From positions 1 to 64,000 of the forward strand of contig JAEXFD010000005.1 in the NCBI GenBank assembly GCA_023400405.1: a stretch of DNA of 64,000 nt, written 5' to 3'. The position numbers and the translations under genes are program-made. Below the pieces are notes generated by a model. It saw only the letters and a program-made list of their open reading frames with translations. It made no database searches and was not told the origin of the DNA. Positions 45,801 to 54,293 of this stretch are shown piece by piece. Positions within the stretch are counted from its first letter, which is position 1, and every line of letters starts with the position of its first letter. The DNA is from Pseudomonadota bacterium (GTDB lineage Bacteria; Pseudomonadota; Alphaproteobacteria; Sphingomonadales; Sphingomonadaceae).

Positions 45801-45919
45801 CGATGCGCTTCACCGTGACCAACCTGTTCGATACGCCGCCGCCATTCCCCTATGACGCGGTCGCCGCCTATGACCTGCTCGGCCGGCGTTACACGGTGTC
45901 GCTGAACTACAAGTTCTGA
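42815..45919 (+). CDS. TonB-dependent receptor, candidate histidine/peptide importer
   Basis: A 1034-aa outer-membrane receptor. Signal peptide (LLTLALAMPAASWAQ), TonB-box-like DIVVTGSRIRR, plug with VADALNEQPGFGV, TLTLVNGRRFVS and IENVAIGGAPTYGSDAIAGT, and a long barrel ending RRYTVSLNYKF. The GSRIRR plus GADAIAG-type plug is that of large oligo-peptide/oligosaccharide receptors of this group. The HutC-type operator and divergent peptidase suggest that its ligand contains histidine; this is inference. Confidence 0.93.
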   Translation: MKSRFLSASLLTLALAMPAASWAQSDTAPAAQDAPLVSATADETQTPGDIVVTGSRIRRADFDALEPTTVVSREYLDVRGLTNVADALNEQPGFGVPQNAEGGQSSYGVSQNFVNKFGLGTARTLTLVNGRRFVSTNAPTVLGNPAGLQVDLNVIPSLMVERIENVAIGGAPTYGSDAIAGTVNVILKKEFSGVELQALNGLAEQGDNYRLNLSGIAGFKFGEGRGHVVVGGSYDRSDGLRAIDRERAKRALTFQTNPTAATAAAQFPGRTPANDGRINSNVPFNGTPTDGIPNTVLIGNTRIFSESTAGLVLPINSVSGILNGNVPGFGAGGASRLQFDANGNIVPYNQGNPFGNTYGSGGDGFDLSTTRPLTNDLERYTANLLADFEVTSGVKAFFEGTYYHGIGREVIDQPVYNSPLFGGANGALTFNINDPRISASARSVLAGYGISNFLLSRDWVDLTTGAASAETDVYRGVAGLEGDFTLFGKRFSYEASANLGRTEGYFHQVLIDQQKFVNAINNCSATPIVNAAPGGVTPKADAACAPLSPFGPNSVTQAARDYINYRSTSRSVLEQEVYNINFGSSELVHLWSGDVGFNIGYEHRREYGRFTPDPFLTAGKGRGAAIVGNEGSFHTNEFFGELLVPLVSPDNHIPLIDSLTAEGRARHVDNSVNGGFWTYTAGGRWRPIRDIEFRGNYTRSLRAPSIVELFTPQTNAGSFFPDPCDRANIGSGSNPTIRQRNCNAFYTAYGINGATFDSLARTSAVPGRTGGNPDLQNEVAKSYTFGVVVRPRFAPRFQAAIDWNKIRVEGNIASLTAANIAEGCYDNPNFDLSNPDAGNAFCTQFTRVRSNNANTNGQIVSDPANPGIRTGFVNGDFIEFKGLSAQADYTLPLGGIGIGGTMNLSGSFFYLDTLKSSNNGVTVDPQAGEIGTPKYSGQFNIAFLSDGGFGFNLQGNYTGKAKYDMLFNADSRDILELDDQWLFNLGLSQRIAGKATMRFTVTNLFDTPPPFPYDAVAAYDLLGRRYTVSLNYKF

Positions 45920-45941
45920 GCGCCTCGCTCGGTCGCCGTCT

Positions 45942-45978
45942 CCGAGCGCGTGGCGTCGATCTGACGCCATGCGCTCGG
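45942..45978 (+). terminator. Strong hairpin after the TonB receptor
   Basis: CCGAGCGCGTGGCGTC pairs with GACGCCATGCGCTCGG (one G-T wobble) around a 5-nt loop, 22 nt after the stop. No T-run follows, so it may be a Rho-independent terminator of reduced efficiency or an RNA-stabilising structure. Confidence 0.5.
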
Positions 45979-46071
45979 CGGCGCGAAACATGCTGCAGGA
46001 ATGCGTGTCGAGACCATCACCGGAAGGCGCACCGGTCCGGCGGGGAACACTGTGTCTTTGCTAGGAGGCGG

Positions 46072-46147
<76 letters not shown>

Positions 46148-46250
46148 ATTCCGGGCAGGTGAGGCGCATTTGGTAGCTGCGCCGCCGCGTTTGGAGGGGC
46201 GCCGTTAGCACCGGGTTTCGCGGATTGTAAACCCCCAAATCCCGAAAAAA

Positions 46251-47387
46251 TCACCAGCGCTGGACGCGGCGGCTCTGGCGATCGATCGAGAGGAGGATGC
46301 CGAAGCAGATCATGAAGGTCATCACCGCGGTTCCGCCGAAGCTGATCAGCGGCAGCGGCACGCCCACCACCGGCGCCAGGCCCATCACCATCGCCATGTT
46401 GATCGCGCAATAATAGAAGATCGTCGCCGATAGCCCCGCGGCGGTGAGGCGCCCGAACCGGCTCTGCGCGCGCATGCTCACGCCGATGCCCCAACGGATC
46501 AGCAGGCCGAACGCGATGATCAGGAAGAAGCCGCCCATTAGTCCCCATTCCTCCATCATCGTCGCGAGCGCGAAGTCGGTCTGCCCCTCGGGCAGATAGT
46601 CGAGATGGCTCTGCGTGCCCTGGAGGAAGCCCTTGCCGAACACGCCGCCCGATCCGATCGCGATTTTGGACTGGCTGATGTGATAGCCGGTGCCGAGCGG
46701 ATCGCTCTCCGGATCGAGGAAGATCAGCACGCGGTTGCGCTGGTAATCGTGCAGCACGAAATTGACGGCGAGCGGCGCGGCGATCGACACGAGCAGGGCG
46801 CCGCCCAGGAACAGCCGGACGGGAATCCCGGCGAGGAACATCACCGTGGCGCCGCCGATGCAGATCATCAATGCGGTGCCGAGATCGGGCTGGAGCATCA
46901 CCAGCGCGCCCGGCACGCCGATCAGCACCGCCGCCGGCCAGATCGCCGAGAATTTTCGGATCTCCGCGACGGGCAGGATTTCGTAGAATCGCGCGAGCGT
47001 CAGCACGATCATCGGCTTCATCAGCTCGGACGGCTGGAACTGCATGAAACCGAGATTGATCCAGCGCTGGCTGCCGCCGGCAACCTTGCCGAGCAGCTCC
47101 ACGCCGATCAGCGCGAGAACCAGGCCGGCATAGCCGGGAAAGGCGCCGAACGCCCACCAGTTCTCCGGCACGCGCGACAGCAGGATCGCGACGGTCAGGA
47201 AGATCAGGAAGCGCAGGCCCTGTGGATAGGCCCATTTGTGGAAGTCGCCACCGGCCGCCGAATAGAGGATGAGCTGATCGAACAGGCCGAGCGCGACGAC
47301 CAGGCCGATGATCCGCCAGGGGAGCTGGGCGAGCGGCCCCGGGACGATTCCCGAGGGGCCGAGGCCGGAGGATTGCAACGTCGCCAT
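46251..47387 (-). CDS. rodA: Peptidoglycan glycosyltransferase RodA (SEDS)
   Basis: A 378-aa polytopic SEDS polymerase of the elongasome, working with PBP2 encoded just upstream. Seen: FQPSELMKPMIVLTLARFYE, LQPDLGTALMICIGG (conserved catalytic Asp region), FLDPESDPLGTGYHISQSKIA, FLPEGQTDFA-like YLPEGQTDFALATMMEEWG, and C-terminal PLPLISFGGTAVMTFMICFG. The ATG overlaps the mrdA stop by one base (TGATG). Confidence 0.95.
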   Translation of the reverse strand: MATLQSSGLGPSGIVPGPLAQLPWRIIGLVVALGLFDQLILYSAAGGDFHKWAYPQGLRFLIFLTVAILLSRVPENWWAFGAFPGYAGLVLALIGVELLGKVAGGSQRWINLGFMQFQPSELMKPMIVLTLARFYEILPVAEIRKFSAIWPAAVLIGVPGALVMLQPDLGTALMICIGGATVMFLAGIPVRLFLGGALLVSIAAPLAVNFVLHDYQRNRVLIFLDPESDPLGTGYHISQSKIAIGSGGVFGKGFLQGTQSHLDYLPEGQTDFALATMMEEWGLMGGFFLIIAFGLLIRWGIGVSMRAQSRFGRLTAAGLSATIFYYCAINMAMVMGLAPVVGVPLPLISFGGTAVMTFMICFGILLSIDRQSRRVQRW

Positions 47388-49420
47388 CAGTCGGTATCCA
47401 CGCTGCCGCGCTCGGCGGCGGTGCTGTCCATCGTATTGCTCGTCGTCGCGTTGGCCGCTTCCGACGCGACGTCGCTGGCGGCTTCGGCGGCGTCTTCGGG
47501 CGCGGGCGGGGGCGGCGCGTTCTGCGCGGCTTTGAACGCCTCGGCCTGCGCGGCCATCCGCGCCCGATAGTCGCCGCCCCAGGTCGGCTCGACCTCGTGC
47601 AGCGAATCCATCGCGCGCTTGCGATCGAACAGGAAGGTCATGATGTCGCGCCCGATCATCGGCGTGTCGAGGTTGCGGACCGTGTGGCCGTTGTGTTCGA
47701 GCACGATGCCCGCCGCGTATTTGGGATTGTCGGCAGGGGCGAAGCAGACGAACAGCGCGTGATCGCGAAGCTTGAACGGCAGCGACGCGTTGTTGAGCAC
47801 GCCCGAGCGGCGTTCGGCCATGGTGATGCGGCGCACCTGCGCGGTGCCGGTCTTGGCCGCGAGGGTGACGCCCGGAATCTGGATTCGCGATGCGCCGCCG
47901 GTGCCGCCCGAATTGACCACGCCGAACATCGCGTCCCGGATGATCGCGAGTTGTTCGGGTGTGGCGGCGAGCGCGGGCGACGGTTGCGTCGGCGCATTGG
48001 CGATGAGGCGCGGGACCAGTGCGCGCCCGGAGGCAAGCCGGCTGGCCATCACCGCCAATTGGAGCGGATTGGCGAGGACATAGCCCTGGCCGATCGAGGC
48101 GTTGAGCGAATCCGCCACCGTCCAATTCTGCTTGTATCGCTTGAGCTTCCAGGCGCTGTCGGGAACCGTGCCATAGCGCTGGGTGCTGAATGGCAGATCG
48201 AACTTCTGACCAAGCCCCATCGCGCGCGCGATCGGGGCCACCGCATCATAACCGACGCGGCGGACCATCTCGTAGAAATAGATGTCGCAGCTCTGCATGA
48301 TCGCGTTCTTGAGATCGAGCGGGCCGTGGCCGCGGCGCTTGTGGCAGTGGAACACGCCATTTCCCACCCGCAAGGCGCCGGAGCAGTTCACCCGCATCGA
48401 CGGATCGACGCCGGCATGCATCAGCGCCAGCCCGTTCATCGGCTTGACCGTCGAGCCGGGGGGATAAAGGCCCTGCAGCACCTTGTTCATCAGCGGAACG
48501 TGATCGTCCTCGCTGAGCATCTTCCATTCGCTCTGGCTGATCCCGTCGGAGAAGCTGTTGGGATCATAGGCCGGCATCGAGACCATGGCGAGGATATCGC
48601 CATTGCTGACGTCGATCACCACCGCCGAACCCGAATTGGTGCCGAGCCGCCGCGCGACATATTCCTGCAGCAATGCGTCGATGGTGAGCTTCACCGTCTC
48701 GCCCGGCGTATCGGGCCGCGTGGCGAGTTCCTTGACCAGCCGGCCATGCGCCGTGACTTCGACGCGCTTGGCGCCCGGCGTGCCGCGCAGCCGGTCCTCC
48801 AGCGTCTTTTCGAGCCCGTCCTTGCCCAGCTTGAAGCCGGGCGCGATCAGGAGCGGGTCCTTTTCCTTGCGATATTGTTCGGCCGAAGCCGTGCCGACAT
48901 AGCCGATCAGATGACCGACCCCGGCCGCGAGCGGGTAGTTACGCGCGAAGCCGCGGGTGGGCTGCACGCCGGGCATTTCCGGCACGCGCACGCTCACCGC
49001 GGCGAATCGCTCCCAATCGAGGCTGTCCGAAACCTGGACCGGCTGGAATCCCGACGCGCGCTTCAGGTCGGTGCGGATCCGCGCCATGTCCTCCTCAGAA
49101 AGGCTGAGGATTTGCTGGAGCATCCCCAGCGTCTTGTCCTTGTCCTCCATCCGGTCGGGAATAAGGTCGACGCGAAACGCGGTGCGATTGTTGGCGAGTG
49201 GAATGCCGGCGCGGTCGACGATCCAGCCGCGCCGCGGCGGCGTGAGCGTCATGCGCACGCGATTGCTTTCCGCGTTCAGCCGATAGCGCTCGTTCTCAAA
49301 CACCGCGAGCCAGGTCATGCGTCCCGCCAGGACCAGCGCAACCGCGGCCTGGCCGGCGCCGAGCACGATCGCGCGGCGCGAGAAGCTGTAGCTTTGGGCG
49401 GCCTCGCTGATTCGTGCCAT
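47387..49420 (-). CDS. mrdA: Penicillin-binding protein 2
   Basis: A 677-aa class B transpeptidase of cell elongation. One N-terminal TM helix (~20-40), the PBP dimer domain with PPRRGWIVDRAGIPLA and YPLAAGVGHLIGYVGTAS. The transpeptidase active Ser323 is in PPGSTVKPMNG (SxxK), SLNASIGQGY gives SxN, and AAKTGTAQV gives KTG. The C-terminal ~60 residues are Ala/Pro/Glu-rich and variable. Overlaps mreD and rodA by single bases (TGATG), implying termination-reinitiation coupling. Confidence 0.96.
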   Translation of the reverse strand: MARISEAAQSYSFSRRAIVLGAGQAAVALVLAGRMTWLAVFENERYRLNAESNRVRMTLTPPRRGWIVDRAGIPLANNRTAFRVDLIPDRMEDKDKTLGMLQQILSLSEEDMARIRTDLKRASGFQPVQVSDSLDWERFAAVSVRVPEMPGVQPTRGFARNYPLAAGVGHLIGYVGTASAEQYRKEKDPLLIAPGFKLGKDGLEKTLEDRLRGTPGAKRVEVTAHGRLVKELATRPDTPGETVKLTIDALLQEYVARRLGTNSGSAVVIDVSNGDILAMVSMPAYDPNSFSDGISQSEWKMLSEDDHVPLMNKVLQGLYPPGSTVKPMNGLALMHAGVDPSMRVNCSGALRVGNGVFHCHKRRGHGPLDLKNAIMQSCDIYFYEMVRRVGYDAVAPIARAMGLGQKFDLPFSTQRYGTVPDSAWKLKRYKQNWTVADSLNASIGQGYVLANPLQLAVMASRLASGRALVPRLIANAPTQPSPALAATPEQLAIIRDAMFGVVNSGGTGGASRIQIPGVTLAAKTGTAQVRRITMAERRSGVLNNASLPFKLRDHALFVCFAPADNPKYAAGIVLEHNGHTVRNLDTPMIGRDIMTFLFDRKRAMDSLHEVEPTWGGDYRARMAAQAEAFKAAQNAPPPPAPEDAAEAASDVASEAANATTSNTMDSTAAERGSVDTD

Positions 49421-49929
49421 CAGCCGGCCTTCCGGTCGCGGTCGAGCCAGGCACAGAGCCGCGTGGCGACGGGGAAGAGCGCGGCGGAAAGGGCGAGCTG
49501 GACCAGCAGTGCGGTATCGACGTGCGCGGCGAAGGGAGCGGCGACGAGGCGGCCGGCGATCAGGCAGAATCCGATCGCTCCCGAAGCGATCAGCCAGTCC
49601 TGCCAGAAATCGCGCCACACCAGCCGCGTGTCGATCACGTCGATCACCAGGATCGAGATCGTCCAGAAGGTGATCGCGCTGCCGAGCGGCTGGCCGCTGA
49701 GCATGTCATCGACGAAGCCGAGCGGCACGGGAGCCCAGACCTTCATCGAATCGCCCCGCAAAAGACGCCAGGCGAGGAGCATCATCAGGCCGAAGGGGGG
49801 CAGATAGGGGACCGTCGCGATCACCGGAACCAGCGTGACCATCGAGCCGAGCACGACCGAAAGCGGCGCGAGCCATAGGCTGCGCGGCAACCGCTCCGAC
49901 CGGCCGAGCGGGATGAAGTCCGCTACCAT
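49420..49929 (-). CDS. mreD: Rod-shape determining protein MreD
   Basis: A 169-aa membrane protein with about five hydrophobic segments; contains PPFGLMMLLAWRLLRGDS and GFVDDMLSGQPLGSAITFW, the region conserved in MreD. Member of the elongasome with MreC and RodA. Coupled to mreC and mrdA by TGATG overlaps. Confidence 0.9.
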   Translation of the reverse strand: MVADFIPLGRSERLPRSLWLAPLSVVLGSMVTLVPVIATVPYLPPFGLMMLLAWRLLRGDSMKVWAPVPLGFVDDMLSGQPLGSAITFWTISILVIDVIDTRLVWRDFWQDWLIASGAIGFCLIAGRLVAAPFAAHVDTALLVQLALSAALFPVATRLCAWLDRDRKAG

Positions 49930-50831
49930 CAGCGCTTGGCCTTGGGCTTGGCGGCGGGGCTGGGGCTCGGGGTGGGGGACGGCGTCGGCTCAGGCAGGAA
50001 GGTCTGCTGGACGAGCGCGAAATCGAGCGAGTCGGGATTGGCGGTCGGCTGGGCGATCGCGATGTCGTGCGCGGTGCGCACCACGCGCGCCACCGGAATG
50101 TTGGGCGGGAAGATGCCGCCGGTGCCCGACGTGACGAAGGTGTCGCCCGGCTGGAAGATCATCGTCGCGACGCTGGCCGAGCGGATATCGATCAGCCCGT
50201 CGCCCCGCCCGGTCGCGATTCCCGGCAGCCCGTCGCGCGTGCGGCGGACCGGAACGATGCTCTCGGGATCGACGATCAGCAGCACGCGCGACGTATTGGG
50301 GCTCGCCTCGATGACCTGGCCGATCAGGCCGTCGGCTTCCCGGACCGGCTGGCCCACCTTGGCGCCCTGCCAGGTCCCGGCATTCAGCAAGGCATAGCGT
50401 CGCGTGCTCGATCCCGTGCTCGCCACCAGGCGGGCGACCACGACCGCGTCGGTCGAGACGTCGCGCAGCTTGAGCATGGCGCGAAGCTGGTTGTTTTCCT
50501 GGCTGAGCGTGCGCGCCTGAGCCACCAGCCGCGCATTGTCGGTCAGTTGCTTCTTGAGCCGGGCGTTTTCGCCATGGACGCCGAAATAGGATGCGACGGC
50601 GCCGGGCACGCCGCCGATCCCGCCGCGAACCCAGGCGAGGCCCGAGGCGATCGGCGCGGTGACTTCCGCAAACAGGCCGCGAGTCGCCGCGAAGGCAGGC
50701 GGATTGAAGGCAGACAGAAGCAGCAACGCCGCGCCGACCAGCGCGCCGCCGACCGCGACGACATAGCCCAGGAAGAGCCCATATTGCGCCCGCCGCGAAA
50801 AACCCGGGCGCCGGTTGCGTGGCGGCGCCAT
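49929..50831 (-). CDS. mreC: Rod-shape determining protein MreC
   Basis: A 300-aa bitopic protein: short cytoplasmic N-terminus, TM at ~20-42, coiled coil (NARLKKQLTDNARLVAQART to LRAML), and the beta-barrel domain (VVVARLVASTGSSTRRYALL, GLIGQVIEASPNTSRVLLIV, VTSGTGGIFPPNIPVARV). The tail is a Pro/Ser/Thr repeat (PTPSPTPSPSP) ending in basic residues. It links MreB to the periplasmic synthases. 19 nt after mreB. Confidence 0.94.
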   Translation of the reverse strand: MAPPRNRRPGFSRRAQYGLFLGYVVAVGGALVGAALLLLSAFNPPAFAATRGLFAEVTAPIASGLAWVRGGIGGVPGAVASYFGVHGENARLKKQLTDNARLVAQARTLSQENNQLRAMLKLRDVSTDAVVVARLVASTGSSTRRYALLNAGTWQGAKVGQPVREADGLIGQVIEASPNTSRVLLIVDPESIVPVRRTRDGLPGIATGRGDGLIDIRSASVATMIFQPGDTFVTSGTGGIFPPNIPVARVVRTAHDIAIAQPTANPDSLDFALVQQTFLPEPTPSPTPSPSPAAKPKAKR

Positions 50832-50850
50832 CTAGCCCTGCGCTCCCGAC

Positions 50851-51891
50851 TCAGACCGCGAGCAGAACGCCGCGGAACACCGGATCTTCTAGCGCACGAC
50901 CGGTGCCGAGCGCCACGCAGGTCAGCGGGTCTTCGGCGATCGTAACGGGCAGGCCGGTCTCGTCGCGAAGCACTTCGTCGATCCCTTCGAGCAGCGCGCC
51001 GCCGCCGGTGAGGACGATGCCCTGGTCGACGATGTCCGCCGCCAGTTCGGGCGCGGTGTTCTCGAGCGCGATGCGCACGCCCTCGACGATCGTGCCGACC
51101 GGCTCGGACAGCGCCTCGGCGATCTGGCCCTGGTTGATCTGGATTTCCTTGGGTACCCCGTTGACGAGGTCGCGGCCCTTGATGTGGATGGTCTTGCCGA
51201 TGCCGTCCGCCGGGGGACGGGCGACGCCGACTTCCTGCTTGATCCGCTCCGCGGTGGCTTCGCCGATCAGCAGGTTGTGGTTGCGGCGGACATAGGAGAC
51301 GATCGATTCGTCCATCTTGTCGCCGCCGACGCGGACGCTGGTCGAGTAGGCGAGGCCGCGCAGCGACAGCACTGCGACTTCGGTGGTGCCGCCGCCGATA
51401 TCGACGACCATCGACCCGATCGGCTCGGTCACCGGCATGTCGGCGCCGATCGCGGCGGCCATCGGCTCCTCGATCAGCCAGACCTGCGAAGCGCCGGCGT
51501 TGGAGGCGGCGTCGCGGATCGCGCGGCGCTCGACCGAAGTCGAGCCCGACGGCACGCAGATCACGATCTGCGGCCAGCGCATGAAGCGCCGCTGGCCGTG
51601 CACCTTGCGGATGAAGTGCTTGATCATCTCCTCGGCGATGTCGATGTCGGCGATCACGCCGTCGCGCAGGGGGCGAATCGCCTCGATGCTGCCGGGCGTC
51701 TTGCCCATCATCAGCTTGGCGTCGTCACCGACGGCCTTGACCCGCTTGACGCCGTTGAGCGTCTCGACCGCCACGACCGACGGCTCGTTGAGCACGACGC
51801 CGCGACCGCGCAGATACACCACCGTGTTGGCGGTGCCGAGGTCGATCGCCATGTCGTGGGACATGAAGTTGAACAAGCGGGAAAAAGCCAT
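50851..51891 (-). CDS. mreB: Actin-like rod-shape protein MreB
   Basis: A 346-aa actin homologue: phosphate-1 AIDLGTANTVVYLRG, phosphate-2 VVDIGGGTTEVAV, adenosine region GIVLTGGGALLEGIDEVL, and VPSGSTSVERRAIRDA. First gene of mreB-mreC-mreD-mrdA-rodA. A membrane-binding N-terminus (MAFSRLFNFM) is visible. Divergent from mutL. Confidence 0.98.
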   Translation of the reverse strand: MAFSRLFNFMSHDMAIDLGTANTVVYLRGRGVVLNEPSVVAVETLNGVKRVKAVGDDAKLMMGKTPGSIEAIRPLRDGVIADIDIAEEMIKHFIRKVHGQRRFMRWPQIVICVPSGSTSVERRAIRDAASNAGASQVWLIEEPMAAAIGADMPVTEPIGSMVVDIGGGTTEVAVLSLRGLAYSTSVRVGGDKMDESIVSYVRRNHNLLIGEATAERIKQEVGVARPPADGIGKTIHIKGRDLVNGVPKEIQINQGQIAEALSEPVGTIVEGVRIALENTAPELAADIVDQGIVLTGGGALLEGIDEVLRDETGLPVTIAEDPLTCVALGTGRALEDPVFRGVLLAV

Positions 51892-52039
51892 TTACCGATC
51901 CGTCCTGCCGAGCGGGCGCCCGCCGCCGGCTTTCGCACAAAAACTAGTCCGAAACCCTTCCGGGGCGGACTGGAAAATCCGGCCTGGTGCCGTGCGGTTG
52001 GGGTCGCGGGATGCCGCCGCTTGGGCTAGAGCAACGACC

Positions 52040-53857
52040 ATGTCAATACGCCGTCTGCCCGAGCATCTTGTCAACCGGATTGCGGCCGGGGAAGTGGTCG
52101 AACGCCCCGCCAGCGCGCTGAAAGAATTGGTCGAGAATGCTATCGATGCGGGCGCGACCCGGATCGCCGTGAAACTCGCGGCCGGCGGCACCGATCTGAT
52201 CGAAGTGAGCGACGATGGCTGTGGCATGTCGCCGCCCGAAATGGCGCTGGCGCTGGAGCGGCACGCGACGTCGAAGCTGCCCGACGATGCGATCGACCAG
52301 GTCGCGACTTTGGGCTTTCGCGGCGAGGCGCTGCCTTCGATTGCCAGCGTCGCACGGATGACGCTCGAGAGCCGGGTCCGCGGCGCGGAAGGCTGGAGCC
52401 GCGTGGTCGACAATGGCGTGGTGGTTTCTGAAGGCCCCGCCGCGCTGCCGCCGGGCACGCGCGTGCGGGTTGAGCATCTCTTCGCCCGCGTGCCCGCGCG
52501 GCGCAAGTTCCTGCGCTCGCCCAAGGCCGAATATGCCGCGAGCCTCGACGTGATGAAGCGCCTCGCGATGGCGCGGCCCGACATTGCCTTCTCGGTAGAG
52601 CATGAAGGGCGGCGTCCCCTGCAAGTCCAGGGCGGCGAGAGCCAGCCCGAGCGGGTCGCCGCGCTCACCGACCGGGCGCTGGCGGAGAACAGCGTCGCGG
52701 TCGACTTCGCCCGCGAAGGACTGCGGCTCGGCGGCGTGGCGGGGCTGCCGACCTTCAATCGCGGGGTCGCGGACCATCAATATCTGTTCGTCAATGGCCG
52801 CCCGGTGAAGGACCGGCTGCTGATCGGCGCGCTGCGCGGCGCCTATGCCGAGATGCTGGCGCGCGATCGCCATCCGGTGGTGGCGCTGTTCCTCGAGGTT
52901 CCGCCCGACCAGGTCGACGTCAACGTCCACCCCGCCAAGACCGAAGTGCGCTTCCGCGATCCGGCGCTGGTGCGCGGGATGATCGTCTCCGGCCTGCGCC
53001 GCGCGCTCGATGAGGCAGGACATCGCAGCGTCCAGCGGCCGAGCGAGGCGGCGTTGGGGATGTGGCAGTCGGGTGATCTTCTCGGCCGTCATCCCAGCTT
53101 TATCGATCGTCATCCCAGCGAAAGCTGGGATCTCCCGCCACAAGCGCGGGACTTGCCGCACGAGACCCCAGCTTTTGCTGGGGTGACGCATGTTTCGGAC
53201 CGCCGCCCGGCTTTCCTCGCCCCGCCGCCGCTCGCGCGGGCAGAGGCCGCAATCGCGCCCGTGCCTCAGAGCGTCGATCACCCCCTGGGCGTCGCCCGCG
53301 GCCAGGTCGCGCGGACCTATATCGTCGCCGAGGCCGAGGACGGGCTGGTCCTGGTCGATCAGCACGCCGCGCACGAGCGGCTGGTGCTAGAGCGGATGCG
53401 CAAGGCGATGGCCGAGGGCGGTGTCGCCTCGCAAGGACTGCTCGTTCCGGAGGTCGTCGAACTCGATGAGCCCGGCTGTGACCGGCTGGAGGCGCGCGCC
53501 GACGAACTCTCGCAGCTCGGCCTGGAGCTCGAGCGCTTCGGCCCCCAGGCAGTGCTCGTCCGGGCGGTCCCGGCGGCACTCGGCAAGGGCGACATCCACG
53601 GCCTGGTCACCGATCTTGCCGACGAGCTCGCCAGCTTCGACGAGGCGTTGAGCCTCAAGGAGAAGCTCGATCATGTTGCGGCGACCATGGCCTGCCACGG
53701 TTCGGTTCGGGCGGGCAGGGTGCTCTCGGTCGCCGAGATGAACGCGCTGCTCCGCGAAATGGAAGTCACGCCGCATTCGGGCCAATGCAATCACGGTCGG
53801 CCGACCTGGGTGAAATTACAGCACTCCGATATCGAGAAGCTTTTTGGTCGTAAATGA
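52040..53857 (+). CDS. mutL: DNA mismatch repair protein MutL with replaced C-terminal tail
   Basis: A 605-aa GHKL ATPase coordinating mismatch repair. N-terminal ATPase motifs: ENAIDAGATRI, DDGCGM, GFRGEALPSI; second domain with FVNGRPVKD and VDVNVHPAKTEVRF. The C-terminal domain has the nicking-endonuclease signature DQHAAHERLVLE (~residue 439), ACHGSVRAG, CNHGRPTW and terminal FGR. A dispersed palindromic repeat is translated in the linker (~residues 350-384). The last ~15 codons (KLQHSDIEKLFGRK) use TTA, CTT, TTT, GGT, CGT, unlike the rest of the gene, and come from an inserted islet; the native tail lies at 54294-54347. Confidence 0.95.
   Translation: MSIRRLPEHLVNRIAAGEVVERPASALKELVENAIDAGATRIAVKLAAGGTDLIEVSDDGCGMSPPEMALALERHATSKLPDDAIDQVATLGFRGEALPSIASVARMTLESRVRGAEGWSRVVDNGVVVSEGPAALPPGTRVRVEHLFARVPARRKFLRSPKAEYAASLDVMKRLAMARPDIAFSVEHEGRRPLQVQGGESQPERVAALTDRALAENSVAVDFAREGLRLGGVAGLPTFNRGVADHQYLFVNGRPVKDRLLIGALRGAYAEMLARDRHPVVALFLEVPPDQVDVNVHPAKTEVRFRDPALVRGMIVSGLRRALDEAGHRSVQRPSEAALGMWQSGDLLGRHPSFIDRHPSESWDLPPQARDLPHETPAFAGVTHVSDRRPAFLAPPPLARAEAAIAPVPQSVDHPLGVARGQVARTYIVAEAEDGLVLVDQHAAHERLVLERMRKAMAEGGVASQGLLVPEVVELDEPGCDRLEARADELSQLGLELERFGPQAVLVRAVPAALGKGDIHGLVTDLADELASFDEALSLKEKLDHVAATMACHGSVRAGRVLSVAEMNALLREMEVTPHSGQCNHGRPTWVKLQHSDIEKLFGRK
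53088..53189. repeat. Dispersed palindromic repeat inserted in frame in mutL
   Basis: Contains CGTCATCCCAGC at 53088 and again near 53108 (hairpin ATCCCAGC-GAAA-GCTGGGAT, 53112-53131), then an inverted relative CCCCAGC-TTTT-GCTGGGG followed by TGACG (53166-53188). About 102 nt = 34 codons, no stop; the peptide includes RHPSESWDLPP and ETPAFAGVTH, as seen when such repeats sit inside proteins. Confidence 0.8.
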
Positions 53858-54292
53858 ATGACTTGGCGCCATCATGTGACGTGGGTCATAACCCAAACGC
53901 TCGTGACAGGATGACGGGTGGCTTACACCCGAATGCAGTCACTCAATTTCCGCCACGGGCGATCCGTTGAGCCACCTTATCCCCGTTGCGGACACCTCAA
54001 GGACTGGCTCGTCCTCGACTTTCCTCCAAGGCTCGGTCGAGGCGTCAAACTTGATGAGGTGGTAACGTCGCCCACAAGTCCGCCAACTCATGCATGGACA
54101 AACATTCGGTGGTTCATTCCATTGTAAATCTGCCAGCTTGCGAAGCGCGTCGTAAGCATCGCCGCGGCTCGTATATTCGCCGATCCATTCAGCATGCCAC
54201 TCGTCTTCGATCACGAACATGGCTCATTCTACCCACGGATTGGTTGGCTATCCACCGCTTTCGGCGGTCACATTATGTGCGCTTTATGGGTT
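53803..54292. mobile_element. 490-bp islet at the 3' end of mutL
   Basis: The 9-mer GACCTGGGT occurs at 53803 and 54293, 490 nt apart. Deleting one copy and everything between restores GRPTWVKLALNDVEKLFGRK-stop in host-like codons. The insert carries its own MutL tail, a minus-strand 93-aa ORF, and visibly lower GC than flanking genes. No integrase, transposase or terminal inverted repeats are visible, so it is not autonomous. Mechanism (site-specific element remnant or imported donor fragment) is unknown. Confidence 0.7.
53939..54220 (-). CDS. Islet cargo: 93-aa hypothetical protein
   Basis: 93 aa, acidic/aromatic N-terminal half (MFVIEDEWHAEWIGEYTSRG, DAYDALRKLADLQWNEPP), a Cys cluster NVCPCMSWRTCGRRYHLI, then a beta-rich C-terminus (PVLEVSATGIRW). 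No signal peptide or TM helix. The Cys and Trp pattern suggests a genuine conserved protein of unknown function rather than a random frame, but I cannot name the family. It lies entirely within the mutL islet, opposite to mutL. Confidence 0.6.
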   Translation of the reverse strand: MFVIEDEWHAEWIGEYTSRGDAYDALRKLADLQWNEPPNVCPCMSWRTCGRRYHLIKFDASTEPWRKVEDEPVLEVSATGIRWLNGSPVAEIE

Positions 54293-54293
54293 G

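Noticed and set aside
47597..49807. 736-codon plus-strand open frame
   Set aside because: Antisense to mrdA and mreD, which have clear active-site motifs.
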